DNA of 64,000 nt from Misgurnus anguillicaudatus (taxonomy: Eukaryota > Chordata > Actinopteri > Cypriniformes > Cobitidae), in the NCBI RefSeq assembly GCF_027580225.2, contig NC_073358.2, positions 29,290,501 to 29,354,500 on the forward strand, read 5' to 3'. The notes beneath the pieces were generated by a model. The model did no database searches. It saw only the letters and a program-made list of their open reading frames with translations, and was not told the origin of the DNA. Shown here piece after piece: positions 13,410 to 27,800 of the stretch (its first letter is position 1; each line of letters opens with the position of its first letter). Position numbers and translations under genes: made by a program.

Positions 13410-13608
13410 GCCTAGGCCAGTGCTTCCCAATCCTGGTCCTCGAGGCCCCCCTCCCAGAAAGTTTTAGATCTCCTTATTTAACACACCTGATTTAACTCAT
13501 CAGCTTGTTAGGGAGACATGTTTACAATTTTTGAAGGAGGCTGATGAGTTGAATCAGGTGTTTTAAATATGGAGACATCTAAAACTTTCTGGCAGGGGGG
13601 CCTCGAGC
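13410..13608. mobile_element. palindromic MITE, right end truncated
   Basis: The left arm is CCAGTGCTTCCCAATCCTGG followed by CTCGAGGCCCCCCT and AGAAAGTTTTAGATCTCC. It is matched in inverted orientation at about 13568-13606 (GGAGACATCTAAAACTTTCT then GGGGGGCCTCGAG). The right arm stops before the outermost 20 or so bases, so that end is lost. The type is abundant in fish genomes and has no coding capacity. Confidence 0.65.
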
Positions 13609-13610
13609 AG

Positions 13611-13960
13611 TCAATACAAGACGAAGTGTGACACTTGCATTCCAAGAACGCAAACGGACTTGCGTTCTCGTGGAGACTGGTCTTGCCAGGCGACCTTGGA
13701 TGAACGAACTCAGAAGGTCGCGAGAACACAGAACGCACTTGTGAGAATTGAGATGTGTGCGATCTTCCTGTTGGTCACCTGACCTCCCCAGATTTCAGCG
13801 CGCAAGTCTGCACTCAATGCATCCTCGATATCAAGAACTCATCCGGGTATTTTCATGCGTCCTCTGTACTTGCGTTCTTGAGAATTGGAATTGGACTTCA
13901 ACTGTTAATGATGACGTAATTAATACATACCTTCCGGTCAGCGTGTCACGCAGATAAGTC
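13611..13960. mobile_element. possible MITE with repeated CTTGCGTTCT words
   Basis: The words GCGTTCTCG, GAACGCA and ACTTGCGTTCTTGAGAATTG occur several times in both orientations between 13640 and 13890. This suggests an inverted-repeat element whose ends I could not fix. Confidence 0.35.
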
Positions 13961-14334
13961 GCGCAAGTTTATTTTTTATGCATCCAAAGCTCAAATTGGC
14001 ATTACGCACCCGCAGATGGTTGGCATCCCACGCAGCCCATTTCTGACTCTCTTTGCGGTCGTCATATGTCATGTACAGTAAAAAGGTAAAAATAACCACG
14101 CTGATTTTAAATCAGACATAGATGACCGGCAGGCCGTATAAAGATGATAGGAGGGCCACATTTGGCCCGCGGGTCGCCAGTTGACTAGTCCTAATGGAAG
14201 TAGCTAGTTTAGTAGGATTTTGATTTTGCATAACATAGCATGAATGACTGCCATTCACTGACACATAATATATTATTATATTTATGATAACAATCAAATT
14301 ATTATTTAGTTTAAAAAGTTGTCTTCTTTTTTTT
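13961..14334. other. intergenic, no gene seen
   Basis: Non-coding. The text near 14130-14190 (GGCAGGCCGTATAAAG, then GGCCCGCGGGTCGCCAG) looks like the end of a mobile element, but no matching end was found. Confidence 0.4.
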
Positions 14335-14513
14335 TAAGTTATATTTTTGCCCATTTGCCTTTATTTTTAACAGTGAATAAGGAGAGGACAGGAAGGGAGG
14401 AGAGGGGGTATGGGGTCGGCAAATGACCACAAACCGGGAATCGAACTCGGGTCGCCGAAAGTGCAAAAGCACCACATGTCGAAGCGCTGCCCACTACACC
14501 ATCGGTTCCGACA
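14335..14513 (-). mobile_element. tRNA-derived SINE
   Basis: Read on the minus strand, it begins GATGGTGTAGTGGGCAGCGC, which contains an A-box-like TGGTGTAGTGG. About 50 bases on follows GAGTTCGATTCCCGG, an excellent B box (at about 14437-14451). A pyrimidine-rich body and an A/T-rich tail ending near 14335 follow. This is the layout of a tRNA-headed SINE; it is not a functional tRNA gene because no acceptor-stem pairing closes it. Confidence 0.8.
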
Positions 14514-16710
14514 TCAGTTGTTTTCTTATGAATTACTTGTTCATATGTCAGATTTATTGCATGACTCGTGCAGAGAAAAGCTCTTGCTATCAAACATTAT
14601 GTACTTTGTGTATCAACTGAGTCAGTGTATGGTAATAGATCAAATAGGCCAACTGATAGAAGGTTAGCGAAAAAATTTCATGCTTCTTTGAAAAAGTATT
14701 TTTTAGTTTTAAAATACATCAATACATGATTTTATCTTGACATGGTGTGTGTATTTTGTATAATATTCTTATAATACACTTAAAATGAAGGTATTTGCAC
14801 ACACATACACTTGCAGTATATGAACACATTTAATTCTGTTTGAAATAGAAGGTAAATTAGAGAAAGACAGAATAAATATTCATCCGGCTCAAATGAGAAA
14901 ATTACTCTATTTAACTGTATTTTAACATATGAAGGTGCGAAGAACAAAAGATCATGATACACAATAACCTCTAAATCTCTCTAAGTACCACCCCCCCCCC
15001 CACAGATGTCTATAATGTCATATTTTCCTTTACAAGCATCTACATAGAAACATTGAGAAATACCAATCCAATCCTGTAATTTTACCCCGAACAGAAGAGG
15101 GAAAGTGAGAGCTGACAAAGACATGAAGAGAGCCTGAGCTTTAACAAGCTGAATAAAGTTTATCATTCTCTGTGGTGCCGTCATGCCAACAACTGAGAAA
15201 TAACATCTGTCAGTGCAATGTGGTTTTCACTATCCAAGAAGATGGGTGTTTCATAATGCACGACTGTGTGGGATCTGTGTTTGTGTGTGTGCATTGACAA
15301 TGCCTAAAAAACCATGGCCTTGTACTCGTCTTTCAATTATAATATTGGTACTTAGGGAAGGTCTTCATTTCACTTGATTATATCATATATCACTCATCAT
15401 CCTCTTTCAAGTCAGCAGACATTCTCTGCATTTCCCCCGTGTGCCAGAGTATGATCACTGGTGTCTCTGGCTTTGATTCATGCATGTCTGGGGGAGCTGT
15501 CAGAGCTGGTGAGGTAAGTGACTGTTTATATGCTCGCTGCTCTGTGGTCAGTGGGAGTAATGAAATAAACCCCGCCCACACTTTCATGTCCTGCATTTGT
15601 TGTTGCTTGTTTGAGTATAACAGACTTTCTGAGTTAATCTGTTTCCTCACAGACCACTAATACACCTGTGAGTGTATACTTTTTGTTTGATATGCCTGTG
15701 TAAGTGTGTGTGTGTGTGTGCTTATTGCACTTCTTCACTTCAGTGTGCTGTTTTGAATCAAAAATCGTGAAAACAGAATTTCCACAATGCACTTACGTCA
15801 CAGACGTAGTTAAGTTTATAGTACAGCTTTATGCTCATCAGTGAGTTTTCTTACTGTTGATCTCATCCTAATAAAATGTACAATGTGTTGACCACACATG
15901 CTTCTCTTTGTCAAGTCAAACTTTTCGGGTAATAAAACATTCAGTCAGACTGCGTTACATAAGGGCGGTTAAAGAACAAAAACACACATGCTAAACACTG
16001 GCATACACACAGTCAATTGATAGGTGATGTTTTTACAGACTCGGTCTTGTTTACATGTTCAATTAGATAGCCTGGTTTTGATATTTCAACAAAACATTTT
16101 GGCATGTTTTTCTACAAAATAAATATGAGAATGGTGGGCGCAGGAGCATTGTGAATTGAGGTCCCAAAGTAGCTCTATGCGTATGACGTTTTTTCAATAT
16201 TTCTGTCTATGGTTCCTTTACCCTCTCCAAAAATAGTTCCATTCTCTGCTTTGCTGCACATTCTGTAAATTAGAAAAAGACTTGCTAGAAACTTTTTGCT
16301 GTGTTTTTGATATTAATAAAATTGACAAATTATTAAAAACTTTTTACAATTTATTATAAAGTGTAATTTTTTTACTTTTATTATTTACAAAATGTATAAA
16401 CTTTTCTTTACAAAACTTAATTAAAATAAATTTCGAAGTGGCTTAAAAATATTTATGACTTCAGAAATTATTAAAACAAAAATACTAATTATAACCCAAA
16501 AAGTTTTTAAAATTTCACAAGCGTTTTGTGTTAAATATGAAAACATGATGTTCAGTTCATAAACCTTTTTAATATAAGTGTTTAAAGGTCACGTTCTTCC
16601 TGATTCCATTTTTCAAACTTTAGTTAGTGTGTAATGTTGCTGTTAGAGCATAAATAATACCTGCAAAATGATAAAGCTCAAAGTTTACTGCCAGGCGATA
16701 TATTGTCTTT
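14514..16710. other. intergenic, no gene seen
   Basis: AT-rich non-coding DNA with a C10-11 homopolymer at about 14991-15001 and a short GT tract near 15703-15720. The overlapping frames at 15390-15660 on both strands have no family resemblance. Confidence 0.5.
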
Positions 16711-17690
16711 GAAGGGACACTTCACCTTTTTGAAAATATTCTCATTTTCCAGCTCCCCTAGAGTGAAACATTTGATTTTTAACATTTTGGAATCTACTTT
16801 TAGCATAGCTTAGCACAATCCATTAAATCTGACTAGACCATGAGCATCATGCTAAAAAATAAGAGTTTCAATATTTTTCCTATTTAAAACGTGACTCCTC
16901 TGTAGTTACATCGTGTACTAAGACAGACAGAAAATTAAAACTTGTGATTTTCTAGGCAGATATGAAAAAGCAAGGACTTTGAAAATTTTCAACTCGCATG
17001 TTTGCCACGACAAATCTTCAATTTGCATCATTCGCGCAAACTAGATGTGCAAATGAAGCAGTATCGTGTCTACCGCACCGCGCTAAATGCACTGATCTAT
17101 ATAAATGACTGGATTGCACATAGAACGCTTAACGTAACAGCGTGAGGTGAAGCCAGCGCAGAGTTCGAGCCGCCATCTTGGTATACCCAACCCGCAGACG
17201 GCGTCATTGACTTCCATTTAAAATCATGTTTTAAATTCACCCGCTTTACAGCGTATCAGTCACGCAAGATTATTTTTAGGATATGTGTACGTTAATTAAC
17301 TGTTAATTCTGGTGTTATTTGCAATGTTTATGCTTTAATCGGGCAGGATAATGGATTTATAAAAAAAACCTTAAGGTGAGTGTGTCTGCTGCGTTCGGTT
17401 AATGACACAGGTATAAATAAAGTTTTATTGACATTCAGCTATACGGTCAGCGTTATTTCTGTAAATAAGTACAGAGTTTGGTTCCAAAACGCGATAAACG
17501 CCATTTTTGAAAAAAATGAGTTACTGCCAAAATCAGTATTATATCAGGTCACAGTTGTGACGTCATGCGCAATCCAGTCATTTATATAGATCAGTGGCGT
17601 CAACACGTCTTCACATTGACTTAACATTGAAATCACTCATGCTTGACACCTCTACCGCGGCTGGTGTGAATGCAGCTTAGGGGAACTTTT
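16711..17690. mobile_element. third, truncated copy of the AGGGACACTCCAC element, joined to a CpG-rich MITE
   Basis: AAGGGACACTTCACCTTTTT at 16712, then AGCTCCCCTAGAGTG, then TAGCATAGCTTAGCACAATC and the phrase near TTTTCTAGGCAGATATG at 16950 match the two intact copies in eda2r introns 3 and 4. The match stops near 16985. From there to about 17690 the text changes to a CpG-rich repeat ending ACCGCGGCTGGTGTGAATGC, shared with the element at 28649-29080. That second repeat is itself interrupted, because the words ATTTATATAGATCAGTG and CACTGATCTATATAAATGA frame its middle. The result is a stack of at least two insertions. Confidence 0.6.
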
Positions 17691-18749
17691 TTCGGCTGCT
17701 GCTCCACCCACATTAATACGTCAGTCGCCAGTTAAGTTCAAACAGCACTGCTAAGCTAAGCTGCTGTTAAATCACAACACACTTAACAAACTACACAATC
17801 AGAACTCGTTATGTATTTCTGACTTCATAGGACAAGGAAGACTTCAGCCTGTTTTTAGGACAGTGAAAACAGCGCTATAGAGATAAGTAAATTGTATGAA
17901 AAATACTGTTTTTTTCACACGTGAAACATGAACACATGTTATGTTGTGCACTGTAAACACAACCAAAGGTTCAAAAATACAGGAAGAACAGAACCATTAA
18001 TACAAGTATTGACCTTTGGTGTTTTAAAAGGTAAAAGTAACTAAATATATCGAAAAACTATACTCAAGCTACAAAACTGAAACTAAACTTGTTTTACCCT
18101 AAAGAGTGAAAACAAATAAAACAAACTGAAAGTAAACGGTATCTGATTATATGTCTTGGGGGAATTTGTGTTCCAAATGCTACATGATGGCAACTTTTTC
18201 GTCAGCAAACAGGGATCAACTTGAAATTGTGAAGTGGTCATAAAGTACCACTGTAATCTCAGTAACTCAGTGTTTTAATCTCAGTTTTTTTAATCCCTCC
18301 CCTCAAATCTCCAACATATCTGAGGTTTAAATGTGAACATGGCCTGTTCCCGGGAAAGAGTACTGTATATGAACTCTGAGGTTGACAGTAAGTTTTATAT
18401 GACCATATTGGGTTTTATTTGGCTGTGTGAGCTTTTATGTGACAGCATACAAGGTTTTATATGAGTGAATGAGCTTTTCTTGAAAATCAGTGATTTTGGC
18501 ATTTATAAGATGTCACAGGATGTTACCATAAATTGTAGAATGGTTCAATTGTGTAACATTGACCCACACATTCAGGAAATCTCAAATAAACGATACTTTA
18601 CTGTGTGCGCCAGAAATGGGAACTCTAAAATGACCAACAACTAAATAAAATTAAAAGTGACCTGATTTTTAAGTATTTTCTTACTCGAAATGTGACCTCT
18701 GCATCCAACCAATCCTAGTGAGTAGTGAACACTTGAAATGCAAGTTTTG
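17691..18749. other. intergenic, no gene seen
   Basis: Non-coding. No open frame, RNA gene or element with clear ends was found. Confidence 0.5.
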
Positions 18750-18824
<75 letters not shown>

Positions 18825-18832
18825 AGAGAGAG
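18750..18832. repeat. (AC)n(AG)n compound microsatellite
   Basis: About 71 bases of AC repeat followed directly by about 12 bases of AG repeat. Confidence 0.97.
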
Positions 18833-18837
18833 CTATG

Positions 18838-18965
18838 GGCAGCTATCACTGCAGCAACCGGGGAGCAATTGGGGTTAAGGTGCCTTGTTCAAGGCCATCT
18901 GAGTCTGACCATGAGACTCAAACCAGCGACCTTTGGGTTACAAGCCAGACTATCTAACCCGTTTA
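18838..18965. repeat. conserved repeat fragment (GCAATTGGGGTTAAGGTGCC type)
   Basis: The text GGAGCAATTGGGGTTAAGG, TGCCTTGTTCAAGGCC, then CAAACCAGCGACCTTTGGGT and TACAAGCC is a motif order common at the edges of vertebrate dispersed repeats. The class was not determined. Confidence 0.4.
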
Positions 18966-19079
18966 ATGTAATTACTGTAAGACTCTTCCAAACCCCCTGT
19001 CTTCTTTGTGTTTTACTTGGTTATTCCATCAGGATGTTTGTCTATGTCATTTAATATACCATTATGTTGAATGTATTTA

Positions 19080-19170
19080 TAGTAAAACATTTTAGCACTA
19101 TGTGTGTTCCCTGGGGATCAAACTTCCCCTCTGTGATACAAACAAAATGCTCTACCAATAGAGATTAATT
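19080..19170 (-). mobile_element. tRNA-derived SINE fragment
   Basis: The minus-strand reading contains CTATTGGTAGAGCATTTTGT and, further on, GGGGAAGTTTGATCCCCAGG. These resemble the A and B boxes of the tRNA-like head of a SINE. The tail is not identified. Confidence 0.5.
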
Positions 19171-19735
19171 TACAACTTATTTATTACTATTTACCGGAAA
19201 TAACATAGAATATTGAGTCCAATCTGTGTATTGCAATCTTCTGTATTTTTATATTATAAACCACACACTCACGTACAATAAATAACATTCTTCTGAAACT
19301 ACAAGACACACTGTAGCCATTCAGCCACTACGAACCTGCAGTGAAACAAACAACCAACACAACTGTGTATGGTCATTCAAGATAGTATTAGGGAGCTGCC
19401 ACAAAGAATGTGTCAAACCCAGAGAAGGGAAGTCCCTGTTGTACAACCAAGGACACAAGGTAATCCACAGCTCACTTAGCAGAGTACAGACCCAGGGGAC
19501 CAGGATCTCATTGAATGTCTTTGTCCCCGGTCACAAGGCAGAACAAGGTTATTTACAACCTCCACCCACCTCGCCTGTCAATCATAAGTCTGATTATTTC
19601 AAGTAGATGCTGATGGACAAGTGGTAATGCACCTGACCAAATAAAAAAGGAGAATGAAGATAAAACAGCTGTCAGGTCCTACAGCCATGCAAAAGGTGAA
19701 GCAGGACAATGCCAACTTGCAGTGACAAGCAAGTT
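19171..19735. other. intergenic, no gene seen
   Basis: Non-coding. No family resemblance in any frame. Confidence 0.5.
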
Positions 19736-20234
19736 GGTAAAAAGATAATTGGGCTGATATCCCCGCTTCCGACAATCCTAGCTATGCCCCGATTATCTTG
19801 ATGGTTCTACATATTATCTTATCAGATTTTCCCTTGGTGTAAGGTTTGTTAAGACTGTCCGAACCTGATCGGAAGAACGTCGGAGCCGCCCGATCGCAAA
19901 TCAGAAACCCCGATCAGAAATCCTAATGTGTGGGGGGAACCCCGGGGACAAACGCGTGCACGCTCTTGGGATTATCACGTGAAACGAAACAATATCCAAT
20001 CAGAAAGCAAGATGATAGAAGACGGAAGCAGTCATGGCGCAGCACAAAGTAAAGTTGATGCAAAGTGAACTGTACAGACCATGTTCTCGCTCTCTCCACG
20101 ACTTCACCTAAACCCTTTTCTTTATTTCCTTGAATTTTCTGTAAAAATCATTCCAAACACAATCATTGAAATTCCTTCTTGCAAAATGTCCGCCATGCTT
20201 ATTTGGAAGTCTCGCGAGATTTCTGTGTTCACAG

Positions 20235-20667
20235 TAGGGATGCTCCGATCTATGCCGATCTCCACTAAAACACGTGGCCGATCACTATTCTGAATCGGAC
20301 AGCCGATCTTATTACAGCTTAGCTATTTCATGTACTACGGCTTTTGATCAGTAAGTCCTTATCGATCTAAAATCACTGTTAGTTTGAGTCGTTTATAACA
20401 TGCATTTGAAAAAGCAACACTCGTCAAACATAATTATTAAACATATTCTTTATTATCATGAAAATACCTGAAAAGGAAGCAATATAAATATATCCTTCAG
20501 CCAATTCCTGGAGCTGTGTGTCATAGCTGCGTGTGTATTGTTCTTCGTCTACAACGCATTTTGAGTTTCTGCACGAGAGCGCCCCCTGGCTTTTGGATGT
20601 AGCGGCATTTCACCGTAATTCATTGAGAAACATAGCAAGCATTATCGGCCGATCGATCGGAGCATCC
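20235..20667. mobile_element. hAT-like MITE with TAGGGATGCTCCGATC end
   Basis: The left end TAGGGATGCTCCGATC is matched by inverted GATCGGAGCATCC at the right end, which has lost its last three or so bases. TTCACAG directly precedes the left end and directly follows the right end, a near-complete 8-base target duplication typical of hAT elements. The internal text repeats CCGATC words and has no transposase. Confidence 0.75.
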
Positions 20668-20846
20668 TTCACAGTCGAGTCTCTGGTTGAAAATCTGTTT
20701 GTGTGTGGTGTGCCGTCTTTGACACATCATGGCACACCACACACTATAGGAGCAAAACGGTTAAGTGTAGGAGTTTTTATCCACATGTTTGTGGTCTATC
20801 ACATTTTGAAAATCTTATAAGATGTAAAAAATCTTTTGGTGTGTAC

Positions 20847-21284
20847 TAGGGATGGGACGGTATGAAAATTTCATATTATTATTATAGTGACCTAAGTTAT
20901 CACAGTTATCAATATTATAATGGTTTTGTTAAAATGGGATGGAAATGTTCAAAAAGAACTGATACACACTGAAAACATTTGAACAAGTTTTATTTAAAAA
21001 AAATCACATTTTAATATTTCATGTCCCTGAAATTATTTCAGTGGTAAAAAAATAAATAAATCGGTCTAATAAGTTTACCATGAATACATTACATTAGCCC
21101 TTATAGGTGTTCTTGTGCAAAAAACTATGTTGCATGTGCGCGCCTGCGTCAAACTGATTCTGGCTGGACAGGAATTACCACAAGTTTTCACGGTTGTCAT
21201 GATAATTAAATTTTAAACGATAATACTAACCGTCAAGACATTTTATCGTGGTTAATCGTGAAACCGGTAATCGTCCCATCCCTA
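20847..21284. mobile_element. hAT-like MITE with perfect 8-base target duplication
   Basis: The left end TAGGGATGGGACGGTATGA is matched by inverted TAATCGTCCCATCCCTA. GTGTGTAC flanks both sides exactly (20839-20846 and 21285-21292). The element is 438 bases long and non-coding, and it inserted into an older repeat. Confidence 0.9.
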
Positions 21285-21300
21285 GTGTGTACCCAGCCTT

Positions 21301-23840
<2,540 letters not shown>

Positions 23841-24072
23841 GTCAAGAGGTCAGGCGCGTTAGCATCTTGTCAGTTCGCGACATGTCAGGGCATGTCTGCG
23901 TGTCCCTCAGCGCTGCGCACCCGCCGCACCGGGCAAACGTGCCAGCTGCATGAGAACCGTCAACACATTTAAACAGAAGCTGAGTTGGACCGAACTTACC
24001 CAAACAAACGGAGCCGCTTACTGTAATGGGACAGAGAATGAATTAATTGCTGAGAGTTGGCCCCGCTGCAGT
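23841..24072 (+). promoter_or_regulatory. eda2r: presumed eda2r promoter and 5' UTR exon
   Basis: This stretch is clearly richer in CpG than the flanks and precedes a strong donor, GTAAGT at 24073. It holds a near-consensus p53 response element at 23878-23897. The first coding exon of eda2r opens with an acceptor at 24799-24800 only eight bases before the ATG, so at least one upstream non-coding exon must exist, and this is the best candidate. No TATA box is evident. The exact start site is unknown. Confidence 0.45.
23878..23897. promoter_or_regulatory. p53 response element candidate
   Basis: Two p53-type decamers abut with no spacer: CGACATGTCA and GGGCATGTCT. Against RRRCWWGYYY the second is perfect and the first differs only at its two outermost bases, giving 18 of 20 positions, with both CATG cores intact. 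Mammalian EDA2R is an established p53 target gene, so the location fits. Binding is inferred, not shown. Confidence 0.6.
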
Positions 24073-24802
24073 GTAAGTGTTGTTGTTGATGATGCTGCTG
24101 TCCCTGATTCATGACTTTACAGATGCAACACGGTTCATATGATGTAGGACGATACGGGCACCGCATGCTTCTTAACAGCGCGCCCTACTTCGCTCAAATT
24201 AAGCACCCCACTTGGATTTTATACCGGGGGAAGATTATTCCCAACAGGACGTTTAACGGTGGTATTTTTGTATTAGATTGAACCTAAATGTTCCGCATGC
24301 GCCGAAACGTTACCTCTCTTGCTCTCTCTCGCCTGATCTGTTTCTCTGTGTTCTTTGAGTTTCAGAATGAATTGAAATCAACATTAATCTTTTATCATTG
24401 GAATCAACGTTAAAACTGTTAAAACCTTTTATTTATTTTTATTGTAGGCTGGGGAAATATATACAAAATATTTCAAGCGGGATATGTACTAAAAATAATT
24501 CCACATAAAATAATAGACAAATCGAATAAATGACGTCGATTAAATGCTTATTTAGTTTATCAAAATGCACATTTAACACATATAAAAATAAATAAAAATC
24601 AGGTTCCTATAAAACAGTGTGCTTAGGGTTTATTTAGCCTGTCTTTAGCTGAATTAATGCTTTTATCTTTTAAAAAAACCGGGAAACTATTTGAAATGCA
24701 TCTAAGAAATGGCTTTATGAGCTATTTATTGAATTTAGGCCTCATGGTTGAACTGGATAAATTACTGTGTAACATCACACATCTTTCTTTTTTCTTTCAG
24801 AT

Positions 24803-24886
24803 ATGCAATGGATTGCTCAGCAGATGAGTATTATCACGCCGGACAGTGTCACAAATGCCTACAATGTCCACCTGGTCAAGAGCTGA
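24803..24886 (+). other. overlapping upstream ORF at the eda2r start
   Basis: An ATG five bases upstream of the eda2r start opens a different frame of 27 codons that ends in TGA at 24884-24886, inside the first coding exon. Its downstream context is weak (C at +4). The eda2r ATG has G at -3 and G at +4, a strong context, so leaky scanning would be needed. It counts only if the mature mRNA includes 24801-24807, as the acceptor at 24799-24800 implies. Confidence 0.5.
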
Positions 24887-24891
24887 AAGAG
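24808..24891 (+). CDS. eda2r: eda2r coding exon 1
   Basis: Encodes residues 1-28, from [10 protein letters not shown] to PPGQELKE, the start of the first Cys-rich repeat. It follows a pyrimidine-rich acceptor ending TTTCTTTCAG and ends GAG|GTGAGA in phase 0. Confidence 0.9.
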
Positions 24892-27800
24892 GTGAGATGG
24901 AGAGAGTTTTGTAAAATTTGTGAAGCAACTTTACAGCTTTTAGATTTTTGAAAACTACAGACAAAACCTTCAACCATGTTGATTATTTATACAATGTTTA
25001 ATCATTTCAATATAAAGTTAAGATTACTACTCATTAACTTTAGCTTTGATGATCAGGCATTTTGCTGTTAAACGTGTAAAAAAAAGGTGTTCAGTGTTAT
25101 TTAGAGTTGACACTTTTAAAATAAGCATTTTTGTCAGTTTAAAGTTGAACAGTTTCCATAAGTTCTGTTTTAAGTTTGCATGCTTTCAGTGAATTAAAGT
25201 TTCCATGCACCAAAGCCATGAGCTGCAGCCAGAATGCATGTGCATGCCCAGTAAAGTAGTTTTTGCATTATTTCTAGAGATGCCCTCACTGAGAGAAGTT
25301 AATGCATGGCATCGTAGCATACTGTATAAAATAAAGCTGACAAAAGAGGAACCAATTAATGGGATTTGTAAACATGATGCAATGTCACATCCCTGCCACC
25401 AGAGGCATAAACTTGACCTTAAATGACTTTAAGGCAGGTTTGAAAACCTGTGTGCTCACTGCTCAGACAGCGTTTGACACAACCAGTGAACTTATCATGT
25501 AACTGAATATGTTTTTGTGTGTTTGGCTATTAGGAGTGTGGTTATGGTGTAGGTGTGTCAGCAGTGTGTGGTGTATGTGACGCCCGCTGGTTCAAGGAGG
25601 ACTGGGGTTCTCATCCTTGCGCCTTGTGCCAGAACTGCCGAAGGCTCAACAGATACCAAATAAAACGCTGCACACATACAGACAATGCTATGTGTGGAAA
25701 CTGCCTACCTGGGTGAGACACACACACACACACACACACAAACCAACCAACCAACCTTTCTAAAACTTGAAATGCAATGCTTATGTCATTCATTAATTGT
25801 GATCAACCCACACCCAAAGATAGCGTGCACCTCCCTAATGCACACACCTACATTATACGTACAGTACACACTCATATGTGTTTTGAATTTCAAACCAAAT
25901 ACTATGGATTTTTTTTTTCAATACAGCTTCTACAGCAAAACACGATTGGATGGATTAGAAGATTTGGAATGCCTTCCATGTGGCCCCACACCCCTCAACA
26001 ATATACAATGTAGCAGTGAGTAGCACAAGAAATACTAAGAGTTACTTGTAACAGATACGCATTGACCTTTAAATGAAATATTCACCAAAATACACCATGC
26101 CATCCCAGATGTATATAAATTCCTTTTGTTCATTTGAACACAAGCAAATCATTTTTTTAAATGCTGTCATGTTATCTTCTTATATGGGGGTCAACAAAAA
26201 TGTCAGCACATACATCCATTATTTCCTGTGGGTTAAGAGCTCAGATGCAAAAGCCGGTAAACACTACCACTGTCAAAAATGAGATAATGATATTGATCAA
26301 AAGCACTCGGCCCTTTTATTATATTTTTTTATCAAAACTAGTCTTGTGACTAATTGCCATAACCCACTTAAGTCATTGAGATTAAGCCCAGGATACATTG
26401 CACGATTTTTGGCTTTTCCAGATGAAAGATTGCCATCATCGCTATTTTTTGCTATCGTGGCTTCATCGGTGGTCATGTCGTACAGTGGGAGAGGTTAAAA
26501 GACGTCAGTTTTCCGGTCTTGCGCCCAAAGATAGCCTACAGTAGTTTTTGACAGTTTCAAAAATTCAGCATGATCAACGCACAGTGTGTTTTCTGCTACG
26601 ACCTGCGTACTGGTATTTGTTTACCACTTGCGCATGCTGGTGACTTTGCGCTAACGTGTAAGGTAGCCGCCAAAGCCTCCGTGTCATCATCGTACGGTCT
26701 ACATCAGTGGTCTCCAACGTGGTGCCCCCCAAAGCACATTCTATTAAAAGTCTTAATTGTAATATTTATTTATTACATATTTTTATATTAGCTTGGTTTA
26801 CATTTTAAACAAGTAAAGTCAAATAAAATCAACAAGTAAAACAAAAAAGTTTTGAGTAGACTATATCAAAAATTAGCCCTGTTGCACAGTGTGATCTTAT
26901 AGTAGTGCAAAAATCCTGCAGTGTATTCCAGGCTTTAGGTATATGTGTTTATTGGAGTTTCACCAAGTTAACCCCCCATATAAGAAGATAACACAAGGGC
27001 AATTTCACGAGTTTGCATTAACATGTAATCAATAGTTTAATGAGATAATGCATATTTGGCGTGCTGCAAGTGTCGGAATATAAGCCAGAACCCACAGTAC
27101 TCCCCTCTTTTTAATTGGGATAGATGTACAAGCAGAGAGTGAAGCGATGGGGTGGATGAGGGATGCTGCAAAAAACAGTCACCGGATGGAGGTGGGGGAC
27201 AGCTATATATAGAGACCCCTTCGTGCTGATTGGTTGGATTACATGACCATGCTCCTCCCGAACTTAGTTAAGTTTGTTTGTGTGTTTAGGAAGTCATGAG
27301 GATGAGTAAATTATGACAGAATTTTCATATTTTGGTGAAATGTTCCTTTTAATCACACTCTCAGAGGTCAAGCCCTCACTTTGAACCCACACACGTATGG
27401 TCCATGTAGTATGTTTTCATCGAACCTGTCTGTCTCCCTGTTTTTCTTTCACGTTCTCAACCTCTCAATCCTGATTGTGCTCTCTGCACTTCTGCACGCT
27501 CCCATTCTCGTCACCTCTCTCCTGCTCTTAACTCTGCTTCAGTATTAATACTCCCTCTTTTCTCTCACTGTTTTATCTCGCTTCTCTTTATTCCCTCAAT
27601 GTGATTACGGGGTGAAGTAAGAGGGGAGATACTTATCCAGCTTGGATCAGTCAATGCCCTCTGAAAGTGCTCAGCATGGACTGAGGGTCTGATCCTCACT
27701 GAACCCACTCTGTCATGCATTGACAGAGGTCTTTTAGCATTCTGCTGATCAGACACACTGCCAGCAACAGGAAGAGGGATATGTTCAGAAAGAGGGAGAG

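Larger units (their letters stand above)
19740..21300. mobile_element. older DNA element hosting two hAT-like insertions
   Basis: Sequence from about 19740 to 20234, 20675-20846 and 21293-21300 appears to be one older element, ending with the text GTGTGTACCCAGCCTTAG. It is split by two separate TAGGGATG-ended insertions. The left boundary is uncertain and no coding capacity is visible. Confidence 0.4.

Noticed and set aside
14335..14513. tRNA gene
   Set aside because: It has A- and B-box-like sequences, but no closing acceptor stem, and has a SINE-type body and tail. The same reasoning applies to 19080-19170, 31605-31642 and 63940-64000.
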